6,365 nt of DNA from contig JAJYAX010000094.1 of the NCBI GenBank assembly GCA_021779275.1, positions 1-6,365 of the forward strand, given 5' to 3'. Below the pieces are notes generated by a model. It did not search any database, was not told the origin of the DNA, and saw only the letters and a program-made list of their open reading frames with translations. A program made the translations under genes and the position numbers. Each line of letters opens with the position of its first letter. The first letter of the stretch is position 1. The DNA is from Deltaproteobacteria bacterium (lineage in GTDB: Bacteria > Desulfobacterota > Desulfobulbia > Desulfobulbales > Desulfocapsaceae). Shown in pieces: positions 1 to 6,153 of the stretch.

Positions 1-46
1 CGATTGTTTGATCAGTGAATGATATGAGACCGACTATGCCGCACAT
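1..46 (-). CDS. asnB: Asparagine synthetase (glutamine-hydrolysing) family protein, N-terminus only
   Basis: Only the first 15 codons are inside the window, reading MCGIVGLISFTDQTI from the ATG at 46-44. MCGIVG is the hallmark start of class II (Ntn) glutamine amidotransferases. Once Met1 is removed, Cys2 is the nucleophile that releases ammonia from glutamine. This exact opening with a following GLISF-type strand is most typical of AsnB-type asparagine synthetases, which amidate aspartate or, in surface-polysaccharide and flagellar glycan clusters, probably carboxylated sugars. The start overlaps the stop of the upstream double methyltransferase by one base (TAATG). It has a good ribosome binding site, AAGGA with 7 bases to the ATG, so the two are translationally coupled. 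GlmS and PurF share the CG(I/V)VG opening but would be less expected here. The synthetase domain lies outside the window, so the substrate cannot be judged. Confidence 0.82.
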   Translation of the reverse strand, partial: MCGIVGLISFTDQTI

Positions 47-2397
47 TAGTTTTTCCTTGCTACAATAAAGACCGAAGTTACGGAAAGCTCTTCGCGCTTC
101 ATTGATCGAAACTTTTGGTCAAACAAAGGCAGTTCTCGCTCCAGATACCCATCGTTAGCCTTCATGGATGGTTTGCATTCCAGAATTTCCAGGCCTGCTG
201 CTTCAAATTCGCGGATAAAATCGCCGACCCGCCACCTGTTCATGAAACCGTGGGGGACACTCCTGCAGTATTCACACATAGTTCTGCTCCAAGACTCTTC
301 AGTCTCCTTGAGGAACTCCAAGGGTCTGTCAAAGTTACGGTGATCCCTTAGGTCAATCCCGTGAACCGTTATTCCACCAGGCCTGAGGACACGTGCTGTT
401 TCTTTGATGCAGCTTTTCGGATCGACCACATGCTCGAACGTTGCGCTTGAAAAAAGATAGTCAATGGAGGAATCAGGGAGGCTGATTGCTTCGAAGCTGC
501 ATGGATAAAGATGACGAATGGCGGAAGCTCCAACGCGATACTCACCTGCAGCTACTGTCTTGTATGCGGGCAAAGACAGTGGGTATGACGAATAGCCGTT
601 GATGCCATCCAACCCTCTTGAAATAGAAAGGATACTATCCAGGGTCTCCATAAAGTTATCCAGGTCAAAGGTCAGGAGCGGGTAGGCATCAATGGTGTAA
701 GCCTCCCTGACCCCGGCAAGAGCAAACAGCACCTCGAATCCAAGCGACCCGCCTGGGCCGACTTGTAAGGTAGAGCAGGGTGCCCCTTGCATATAAGTTT
801 GAACAGGCTTCCAGAAATTTGCAAAGTTGACACAATCGCGCAGGATGCTGCCGTTAGTATCGATCCCTTTGGCGATCATTGCCTTGACTGCCGCATTCTG
901 TGAGGTGGCATCGTAATGCGTAAAGGCAAATGTGGTGATGACCTCTGCGAGCGATCGTTTTTCCGTCATGACGAGTGTATAGCGCCTTCCGTTGTGTCGC
1001 GGGTCACTCCTGTCGCTGGAAGAGAAATAAAGCACATCATTCCAAGGGCTGAAAAGACCGCCTCCATTCTGCCTGATGCGGAAGTGGACGTTGTCGTCCC
1101 GCCCGATTGGCTTCTCATCTTCCAGAAGGATGAAGCCTTCAAAGTGTTCCATGGGCTCTGGCAGTCGGCAGATATAGCTGTGCCCTTCGTCATGCTTCAC
1201 TGTGGCTGAATCGATCTGGTAGGAACAAGACAGCGGTTCAGCGACGTTCCGGAAGAGCCTATTGTCACAGGCAGCTACCAGTGGGGAATGGTCGGATTCA
1301 GGGACCGGTGCCGGGCGGGACAGCCCATGACCAGGGGGGCGTGGGCCTCTTTTTTGTGCAATGATGGTGACGGATATGACTGCCAATTCTTCTCGGGGCA
1401 TTGACCGGAACTCCGGGGCGAGGTGTGGCAGTTCGAGTGCTATTATCTCGTCGGAAGCGATCATCTCTGGTGTGCATTCGAGGATATCGAAACCTTCTTC
1501 TATAAATGCCTGGCGATACTCGTGGGCTCTCCAGCGGTTCATATACCCTGAGCCGTCATGCCTGCAATATTCTGCCATCTTGGCTGCCCATGCCGCTCCG
1601 GATTCACTAAGGAAGCCGAGAGGGCGGTTAAAATCGCGGTGGTCGCGAAGGTCGATACAGTGGGCGGTTATCCCGCCAGGTCGTAGGACTCTGTTGGCTT
1701 CCCTAATACATTGTCTCGGATCCTGAACATGTTCCAGCGTGGCGTGGGAAAACAAATAGTCCACTGAGTTGTCTGGGAATCCGGTCTGTTCAAAGCTTCG
1801 GGGATGATAATGGGTGATGGTGCCCGAGCCGACATGGCATGATCCGTCGGCAGTTCGCATGAATGTGGGTAGGACCAGTTGATCGGCAGTAAATCCGTTG
1901 AGACCGCCAAGGTAGTGGACCGATTGGAAATAAACCTTGAGTGAGGCCATGAAATTATCGAGATCGAACGTCATGAGAGGATACGGGTCGATGGTACAGG
2001 CTTCCGAAACGCCACACATTGCAAACAGCACTTCGACACCGAGAGACCCTCCGGGACCCACCTGGAGTGTCCTCTCGGGCACTGTGTTGAAGTACTTTGC
2101 AAAGACCCGATGATACCGGGAAAAGAGTGAAATATCGTAAAGGAGGCTTCCGTTGGCATTCATCCCTCGCTCTAACATTGCAGAGATCGCTGAGTTGACA
2201 GCCGGAGAGTCATAAGGGGGGAAACGGTGGTGTCTAATTATTTCGTCAAGGCCAAAAGTTGAGGATTCCGGCTTGAGTGAGGTTCTCATTGACAGTAACG
2301 ATTCCGGAGCGGGCATCTGCCCGTGGGTTTGCTTGTAGGCGGAGAATGCCCGCGTAATTTCCAGCATAGGTATCTGAATGTCTGTGAGGTTTTCCAT
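46..2397 (-). CDS. Tandem-duplicated SAM-dependent methyltransferase (two class I modules in one chain)
   Basis: This 783-residue protein carries two copies of a class I (Methyltransf_11-like) methyltransferase module. Copy 1 spans about residues 51-349 and copy 2 about 484-782. They align without gaps at a constant offset of 433 residues. Each has a glycine-rich SAM motif I (LQVGPGGSLG at 111 and 544), an acidic motif II (TID at 135-137 and 568-570), a DYLFS..AT.EHV..DP segment (213 and 646) and VLRPGGI (237 and 670). Each ends in a conserved MNRWR and RSM.REEL stretch. Residues about 375-478 form a different domain without SAM motifs, probably beta-rich. No signal peptide or membrane segment is seen, so it should be cytoplasmic. 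It probably methylates sugars of a surface glycan; the acceptor is unknown. The ATG has AAGGA 11 bases upstream, a slightly long spacing. GC content is visibly lower than in the next gene upstream. Methyltransferase fold is near certain, substrate unknown. Confidence 0.93.
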   Translation of the reverse strand: MENLTDIQIPMLEITRAFSAYKQTHGQMPAPESLLSMRTSLKPESSTFGLDEIIRHHRFPPYDSPAVNSAISAMLERGMNANGSLLYDISLFSRYHRVFAKYFNTVPERTLQVGPGGSLGVEVLFAMCGVSEACTIDPYPLMTFDLDNFMASLKVYFQSVHYLGGLNGFTADQLVLPTFMRTADGSCHVGSGTITHYHPRSFEQTGFPDNSVDYLFSHATLEHVQDPRQCIREANRVLRPGGITAHCIDLRDHRDFNRPLGFLSESGAAWAAKMAEYCRHDGSGYMNRWRAHEYRQAFIEEGFDILECTPEMIASDEIIALELPHLAPEFRSMPREELAVISVTIIAQKRGPRPPGHGLSRPAPVPESDHSPLVAACDNRLFRNVAEPLSCSYQIDSATVKHDEGHSYICRLPEPMEHFEGFILLEDEKPIGRDDNVHFRIRQNGGGLFSPWNDVLYFSSSDRSDPRHNGRRYTLVMTEKRSLAEVITTFAFTHYDATSQNAAVKAMIAKGIDTNGSILRDCVNFANFWKPVQTYMQGAPCSTLQVGPGGSLGFEVLFALAGVREAYTIDAYPLLTFDLDNFMETLDSILSISRGLDGINGYSSYPLSLPAYKTVAAGEYRVGASAIRHLYPCSFEAISLPDSSIDYLFSSATFEHVVDPKSCIKETARVLRPGGITVHGIDLRDHRNFDRPLEFLKETEESWSRTMCEYCRSVPHGFMNRWRVGDFIREFEAAGLEILECKPSMKANDGYLERELPLFDQKFRSMKREELSVTSVFIVARKN

Positions 2398-2414
2398 GGA
2401 TAAACCAGTCCTTT

Positions 2415-2570
2415 TCAGATCGCAACGGAGCGACGGAGTTTATCAGGTAAGGCTGACGCGGCTGCCATGATCTGCTCTTTAAGTAACAGGAGATTCTTAC
2501 GTGCGTTCTTGTAATAAACCGGGGCGAGGCTGTCATACGTGTCCCGCAGGCTTTTGTATTTTTCGCCGAC
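2415..2570 (-). pseudogene. 3' remnant of a truncated gene (51 codons)
   Basis: On the minus strand this frame reads as a normal-looking soluble, partly helical C-terminus. Examples are SLRDTYDSLAPVYYKNARK and LLLLKEQIMAAASALPDKL, ending RRSVAI and a TGA at 2417-2415. The frame is closed upstream by a TGA at 2573-2571. It has no in-frame ATG, GTG or TTG before codon 35, so it cannot be a complete gene. The 17 bases between its stop and the next ATG (2397) are typical operon spacing. This suggests that a full gene once stood directly before the double methyltransferase and lost its 5' part. A 20-base hairpin and an inverted-repeat element begin right where the reading frame fails. I do not recognise the family. 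It could instead be a chance open frame, but the amino-acid composition argues against that. Confidence 0.55.
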
Positions 2571-2571
2571 T

Positions 2572-2591
2572 CACACATCCGCGAATGTGTG
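2572..2591. repeat. Small hairpin at the edge of the scar
   Basis: CACACAT (2572-2578) and ATGTGTG (2585-2591) form a perfect 7-bp stem around a 6-base loop. There is no T-run on either side, so it is not an intrinsic terminator. It sits exactly between the truncated reading frame and the GGGGTCAGA inverted repeat, so it may belong to the inserted material or mark its edge. Confidence 0.35.
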
Positions 2592-2592
2592 G

Positions 2593-2651
2593 GGGGTCAG
2601 ATTGCCGCACTCAAACTCTGTAACTGCTTGCATTCATGGTTGTCTGACCCC
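2593..2651. mobile_element. Short element with inverted GGGGTCAGA termini (possible non-autonomous or decayed insertion)
   Basis: GGGGTCAGA at 2593-2601 and TCTGACCCC at 2643-2651 are a perfect 9-bp inverted repeat around 41 bases with no coding capacity. The element lies between the stop of the methyltransferase-glycosyltransferase-TPR gene and the truncated gene end, where an ordinary operon junction would be expected. From memory, GGGGTCAGAC-type ends often accompany REP-associated tyrosine (Y1) transposase genes. Assignment to that group is an inference and no transposase is present here. A direct repeat of the target is not evident. It could also be a simple regulatory hairpin, but the loop is long for that. 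Confidence 0.45.
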
Positions 2652-2687
2652 TGCCCATTTCAGTTGACAGATGTTTCTTCGCAAGGT

Positions 2688-4364
2688 TCAGTTTGTCGGG
2701 CATTTTTTACCTTGTTGCAAAAGTAGATCGATATTCTGCCTGGCGATGACATGGTTCGGGTCAATCGCCAGGATCTTTGAGAAATAACTGGCCGCATGGT
2801 CTATCCGTCCCAGGATGTAATTGAGGTTGCCGGCGGAGAGGAGTACCTCGATATCGTTGGGACAGAGTGTCTCGATGGTCTGGAACATCCTCAATGCGCT
2901 CGCGGGGTCGTCCGTCTCGAAATAGAGGTTGGCCAGGTTTTTCAGTGTGTTAATTTCCCAAGGGATCTGGCGGACGGCCTCCTCGAACATGTTCAGGGCC
3001 CGCTGCAGTTCACCGGCCTGGTAGTGGAGCAGGGCCAGTTGATTCATCGCCGGGACATGACCGGGGGCGGCTTCCAGAACGCGCTCCAGCTGCCGGACGG
3101 CTGACTGGCTTTCGCCGGCCTGGATCAGTTCGGCCGCCTTCCGGTAGCTGTCCGACACGGGGCCTTCGGCAAGATAAGATTCGACACAGGTATAGGTGTA
3201 GCCGTGCACGAAATCCCGGCCGCTGAAGCCCTGCTCGAATTCGCGCCGCACCAGCGCTGCCCAGTCCTTGTCGCGGTTGTGTCCCCAGGCGCTTACCTTG
3301 CGCAGCATCTCTTCCTGTGTCCTGACCCAACTGTAGTGATGCAGCATCGGAAGTCCATCGAGCCCCTTCTGGAAACGGGCGCAATTGCCAAGGCGCAGCA
3401 AGGCCCAGCGCTCCATGTCGTCGAAGATCAGTTCGTCGGTGATGAGGTCCCTCCTGACCAGCAGGCCGGCCTCTTCGACGGAGGTCGCCCGGTAGGAGGG
3501 ATCGCGGAAGTACCAGTTGGCCGCCAGGGCCACGGCGTCGTGCCCGGCCGCCTGCCCTGACGCCAGCCAGTCGGCGAAACGTTGTCCCTCGATGATCTCG
3601 TCCGCATCGAGGAACAGTACGTGATCGATAGCGTCGTTCAGCTTCTGCAGGCCGCTCCAGCGGGCGAAGTTGTGCCAGTAGCGCGACCCGTGGCTGAGGG
3701 TCTTGGCATGATCGTAATCGAGAATCAGGAACTGGGTTGCATCGTCGTGCACGTCCCGGCTGGCCTGCTCCAGTGCCGAGGCATTCTCCGGTGTCCCGTC
3801 GAAAAAATGGGATGCGGCGACGATGATGATCTGCTCGGAAAACCCGCGCACATTGCTGACACAGGCCGAGATGAAGCGGGAATCGAGGGTGCAGAAGTTG
3901 ATGATGGTGGCGATGCGGGGTAGCTTCTCCGCCTGCAGGTCATACTTGATGGTCCCGTTGCCGTCAATGCCGAGGACATCCACCTTGAACGTGAAGTCGA
4001 TGCCGTAGATGACGCCATTCTCCCGCAGGTGCGAGCCGCGGTCGAAGAAGCCGAAGGAATCCTCGGTGAAAAAATTCTTGTGGGTGAAATCGGTCCAGGC
4101 ATTCTTGCTGTTGTAGTAGGGGACCTCGATATGGATGCGGGCGTCCGGCCGGCAGATGCGGTGCAGCTCGCGCATGAATGCCGGAAAGGTCGGACGGTCA
4201 ACATGTTCCAGGACGTGCATCATCAGGACTTCGCTGAACGTGTTGTCCGCGAAGGGGAGGGGAAGCCGCTCCAGGTCGTGGTGCAGGTCTTTGCGGCAGT
4301 TGCCCACATCGACATTCACCCACCCCTGTCGATAGTCGTTGCCGCAGCCGAGATTGAGTTTCAT
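2688..4364 (-). CDS. Three-domain methyltransferase / GT-A glycosyltransferase / TPR protein
   Basis: The 558-residue protein has three parts. Residues 1-140 are a small class I methyltransferase: SAM motif I LNLGCGND at 3-10, acidic motif II NVDV at 17-20, and LPFADNTFSEVLMMHVLEHV at 36-55. Residues about 150-395 look like a GT-A (family 2-type) glycosyltransferase with a metal-binding DAD at 253-255 in the context VLFLDADEI. Residues 406-541 hold four TPR repeats with an exact 34-residue period (starting near 406, 440, 474 and 508), likely a protein-docking platform. No signal peptide or transmembrane helix is seen, so a cytoplasmic enzyme is expected. The ATG overlaps the stop of the upstream glycosyltransferase as ATGA, with GGAGG 10 bases before it, so the two are coupled. 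A role in glycosylating a surface protein such as flagellin is inferred from context. Its GC content is visibly above that of the double methyltransferase gene downstream. Confidence 0.93.
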   Translation of the reverse strand: MKLNLGCGNDYRQGWVNVDVGNCRKDLHHDLERLPLPFADNTFSEVLMMHVLEHVDRPTFPAFMRELHRICRPDARIHIEVPYYNSKNAWTDFTHKNFFTEDSFGFFDRGSHLRENGVIYGIDFTFKVDVLGIDGNGTIKYDLQAEKLPRIATIINFCTLDSRFISACVSNVRGFSEQIIIVAASHFFDGTPENASALEQASRDVHDDATQFLILDYDHAKTLSHGSRYWHNFARWSGLQKLNDAIDHVLFLDADEIIEGQRFADWLASGQAAGHDAVALAANWYFRDPSYRATSVEEAGLLVRRDLITDELIFDDMERWALLRLGNCARFQKGLDGLPMLHHYSWVRTQEEMLRKVSAWGHNRDKDWAALVRREFEQGFSGRDFVHGYTYTCVESYLAEGPVSDSYRKAAELIQAGESQSAVRQLERVLEAAPGHVPAMNQLALLHYQAGELQRALNMFEEAVRQIPWEINTLKNLANLYFETDDPASALRMFQTIETLCPNDIEVLLSAGNLNYILGRIDHAASYFSKILAIDPNHVIARQNIDLLLQQGKKCPTN

Positions 4365-5323
4365 GAGAACACCGCCTCCAGAAATGGTTTAACCTGCTGT
4401 TCGACCACGTGATCGTAGGAATAACTCCGTGCCAGCTCCCTGAGTCCCCGAGGGTCGGTCGGCCCGAGGAGGGGAACGATTTCATTGAAGTTGTTCCAGA
4501 CCCGCACCCCGGGAAATTCGCTGCATCCGCCGGAGTTGTGGACTATCGGCTGGCAACCGCTTGCCATGGCTTCCACGGCGATATATCCGTAGTGCTCAGT
4601 CTGCTCCGGGGCCTTTCTCTGGTATCCGTTGGCATGGACCAGGAAGCGGGCCCGGGAATAGAGTTCCGTCAGGCGCTCAAAGGGAACGGAGGTCAGGACT
4701 TCTATGTTCGGGTAGGCGCGGGCTTTCCGCAGCAGGTGGTCATAATATGTCTGGCGGACGATGAAGCCGGTGAAAACCAGCTTGTAGCGTTCATACAGCC
4801 TGTTTTCCACGAACCAGTTCAGGATCATGAGCTGATTTTTCGAGTGGCCATCCGGCTCACAGAAATAATTTCCGACACAGATAATCAGGTCTTCCTTTCC
4901 GGCCAGATAAAACTTGTCCATCGAGATATACGGGTTGATGATGTAGGAAGGCATCCCCCAGACTACCTTCTGGTGACGGTCGCTGAAATCGCAGATCGAG
5001 ATGACGAAGTCATACTGGCGGGCACGTTCCCGTGCCGCGGCGCGGGGAAAATAGCATACGTATCCGTTTCGTTTCCCCTTTGGGTCGATCAGGCCCGCAT
5101 GTGATGAGGCGATGAAGAGGTCCGGGGTGAAGTCGTTATGATACGGTTTGATGCGGTAGCCGATTCCACTGAGCATGGGATCGTCCGAATTGAAATTGGT
5201 CAGATGAACGTCGCAGAAGTTGGATAGGGCGAACGCCAACTGGAGGATGTATTTACCACCGCCGGAGTAATCATTATGAGTTGTCTCGATAACCACGGTT
5301 TTTTTCTCGTTGCCAGGATTCAT
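4361..5323 (-). CDS. GT-B glycosyltransferase (GT4-like), first gene of the leftward operon
   Basis: From the chosen ATG (5323) the protein has 320 residues and a GT-B fold pattern. The N-terminus has a glycine-rich loop (YSGGGKY at 19-25). The C-terminal half carries the EX7E nucleotide-sugar signature, E243 to E251 in EHYGYIAVEAMASGC, followed by VHNSGGCSEF as in GT4 enzymes. It should transfer a sugar from an activated donor to a glycan or protein acceptor in the cytoplasm; neither is identifiable. The frame is open upstream to another ATG at 5413. That start lies upstream of the sigma-54 promoter (5391-5406), has no ribosome binding site and would add a non-conserved-looking stretch. The ATG at 5323 has GGGG 7 bases before it, a weak but correctly placed site, and the protein then begins with a KKTVVIETTH-type first beta strand. 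The 3' end overlaps the next gene by 4 bases. Confidence 0.9.
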   Translation of the reverse strand: MNPGNEKKTVVIETTHNDYSGGGKYILQLAFALSNFCDVHLTNFNSDDPMLSGIGYRIKPYHNDFTPDLFIASSHAGLIDPKGKRNGYVCYFPRAAARERARQYDFVISICDFSDRHQKVVWGMPSYIINPYISMDKFYLAGKEDLIICVGNYFCEPDGHSKNQLMILNWFVENRLYERYKLVFTGFIVRQTYYDHLLRKARAYPNIEVLTSVPFERLTELYSRARFLVHANGYQRKAPEQTEHYGYIAVEAMASGCQPIVHNSGGCSEFPGVRVWNNFNEIVPLLGPTDPRGLRELARSYSYDHVVEQQVKPFLEAVFS

Positions 5324-5390
5324 ATGACTACCCCATACGTTGTCGGATCCTCGACCTCTGCCGGATGCAAAGCCGATTATTGCGTGGTAA

Positions 5391-5406
5391 AGCAATGTAT
5401 ATGCCA
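5391..5406 (-). promoter_or_regulatory. Sigma-54 (-24/-12) promoter of the glycosyltransferase operon
   Basis: On the minus strand this reads TGGCATA-TACA-TTGCT, against the RpoN consensus TGGCACG-N4-TTGCW. The invariant GG (5405-5404) and GC (5393-5392) are exactly 10 bases apart. Transcription would start near 5380, leaving a leader of about 57 bases before the ATG at 5323. It needs an enhancer-binding activator, and a palindrome suited to this lies at 5469-5480, about 90-100 bp upstream of the start site. Sigma-54 control is common for flagellar and surface-glycan genes. The site also decides the translation start of the glycosyltransferase. Confidence 0.75.
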
Positions 5407-5466
5407 GAAACATATCGCTTGTAACATGCCGATATTGTATAATTTAATTTTGCCACCCCTAGTCCG

Positions 5467-5483
5467 TGTCAAAATTTTGAATC
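5467..5483. promoter_or_regulatory. Palindromic candidate activator site upstream of the leftward sigma-54 promoter
   Basis: TGTCAAAATTTTGAATC contains a perfect 12-bp palindrome, TCAAAATTTTGA (5469-5480). It matches a site at 5999-6015 in 15 of 17 bases, and that one lies upstream of a second sigma-54-like promoter. A further GTCAA half-site starts at 5490, 22 bp (two helical turns) from the first GTCAA. The GTCAA-N4-TTGA layout resembles FleQ-type boxes of flagellar regulators; binding here is inferred. Read on the minus strand it also contains TTGACA, so an overlapping sigma-70 -35 element is a possible alternative. Confidence 0.4.
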
Positions 5484-5532
5484 GTTCCGGTCAAGAAAAA
5501 CATCTCTGGCAAAAACCCATTTAAGCTAGAGT

Positions 5533-5557
5533 CATGCAGCACTTCATGCGCTGCATG
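5533..5557. repeat. Perfect 8-bp stem hairpin in the divergent control region
   Basis: CATGCAGC (5533-5540) pairs with GCTGCATG (5550-5557) around a 9-base loop. It has no flanking T-run on either strand, so it does not look like a terminator. It lies between the leftward and rightward promoters and upstream of both start sites. It could be an operator or simply a structural palindrome. Confidence 0.3.
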
Positions 5558-5633
5558 GAGCGAAACCGGTATATTCAGCCGCGGATTTTCATCTGCCGGA
5601 CTTTTTGTTTGCCGGTAGCTTTCGAAAGAGGTT

Positions 5634-5658
5634 TAAAAAATCTGATTTTTGCCGATAA
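5634..5658 (+). promoter_or_regulatory. Sigma-28 (FliA-type) promoter candidate for the 64-residue gene
   Basis: GCCGATAA at 5651-5658 is a perfect match to the -10 element of flagellar sigma-28 promoters (TAAAGTTT-N11-GCCGATAA). The -35 is less certain. TAAA at 5634-5637 is 13 rather than 15 bases upstream, while TTTA at 5632-5635 has the right distance but a poorer match. Initiation near 5665 would give a leader of about 48 bases to the ATG at 5713. If real, it places the small gene among late flagellar genes. Confidence 0.55.
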
Positions 5659-5712
5659 GTGCTACAGGTTTCACATCGGGAGTTTCACTAACCACGAGCC
5701 AAGGCAATCAAG

Positions 5713-5907
5713 ATGACCGGAGTCATAGGGAAAATAGCCGTTCTCCTGGGGATGGGCCGCGAGGGGAAAACCATTGCCACATGGAAGCGAAAGCCGGGGA
5801 GGGTGCGGCGGGAAAGTGACACCATCACGATTTCCTCCGAGGCCCGCCGTCTCCTGGCCAGCGGTGGGGATGAGGGTGCAGCGGAGGATGATGCACGAAT
5901 GAAATGA
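5713..5907 (+). CDS. Small basic protein of unknown function, probable late flagellar-regulon gene
   Basis: The 64-residue protein starts MTGVIGKIAVLLGMG, continues through a strongly basic middle (WKRKPGRVRR at 24-33) and a DTITISSEARRLL segment at 36-48, and ends in an acidic tail (GDEGAAEDDARMK). The start has AAGG 8 bases upstream. The gene is bracketed by a sigma-28-like promoter and a strong terminator, which is the main reason to believe it is real. The D-x-[IV]-x-[IL]-S-x-x-A-x-x-L pattern recalls the N-terminal linker of FlgM-type anti-sigma factors. However, FlgM is usually about 90-100 residues, and the helical sigma-binding C-terminus is missing here, so I do not call it FlgM. There is no signal peptide; the N-terminal hydrophobic stretch is too short for a membrane helix. 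It is transcribed divergently from the glycosyltransferase operon. Confidence 0.6.
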   Translation: MTGVIGKIAVLLGMGREGKTIATWKRKPGRVRRESDTITISSEARRLLASGGDEGAAEDDARMK

Positions 5908-5938
5908 ACCGCTGACTGGTTTGGACGCATCTCTATTC

Positions 5939-5985
5939 ATAAGAAACAGCCCGCCGGAATGTTCGACGGGCTGTTTCTTATTTTG
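5939..5985 (+). terminator. Strong intrinsic terminator after the 64-residue gene
   Basis: A 15-bp perfect stem (5939-5953 with 5967-5981, core AAACAGCCCG/CGGGCTGTTT) encloses a 13-base loop. On the plus strand it runs into TTATTTTG. It begins 31 bases after the stop codon at 5907. The left flank on the other strand is less T-rich, so its main direction is rightward. It isolates the small gene from the next transcription unit. Confidence 0.93.
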
Positions 5986-5998
5986 TCTGCGGTTTCAA

Positions 5999-6015
5999 TG
6001 TCAAAAGATTGAATC
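5999..6015. promoter_or_regulatory. Second copy of the candidate activator site, upstream of the rightward sigma-54-like promoter
   Basis: TGTCAAAAGATTGAATC differs from the site at 5467-5483 at only 2 central positions and keeps the TCAA-N4-TTGA dyad. It lies about 165-180 bp upstream of the predicted start from the promoter at 6154-6169, a normal distance for an enhancer of sigma-54 transcription. A related GTCA-rich stretch (GTCATAATTTTAATG) begins at 6021, 21 bp from the first GTCA, so a tandem pair of dimer sites is possible. The binding protein is unknown. Confidence 0.4.
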
Positions 6016-6153
6016 AGCGCGTCATAATTTTAATGTGAACCATGTCCAGGATCGGACGTTTGCTATCGACACGCAACAGAAATTATAGTGGATGGGTGTG
6101 GAATGGTCCGGAATTGCTGGATAAAACACTTTATTCCTGTAGGGGCTCAGATA

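Noticed and set aside
2246..2578. 110-codon minus frame starting MCESAKNTKACG
   Set aside because: It overlaps the start of the double methyltransferase in another frame and has unlikely composition. The real coding signal in 2415-2570 is in a different frame.
2572..2651. Possible CRISPR or terminator structure in the scar
   Set aside because: There are only single inverted repeats, with no spaced direct repeats and no T-run after a stem.
5442..5472. Minus-strand sigma-70-like promoter (TTGACA at 5472-5467, TTAAAT 19 bases on)
   Set aside because: The spacing is long and the -10 poor. The TTGACA is part of the palindrome shared with 5999-6015, and a much better sigma-54 promoter lies downstream. 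It is kept only as an alternative.
5619..5628. 10-base palindrome CTTTCGAAAG just before the sigma-28-like promoter
   Set aside because: It is short and unrepeated, with no known operator match. Chance occurrence is likely.
5534..5716. 60-codon plus frame between the divergent promoters
   Set aside because: It contains the hairpin and the sigma-28 promoter, has no ribosome binding site and overlaps the start of the better-supported 64-residue gene.
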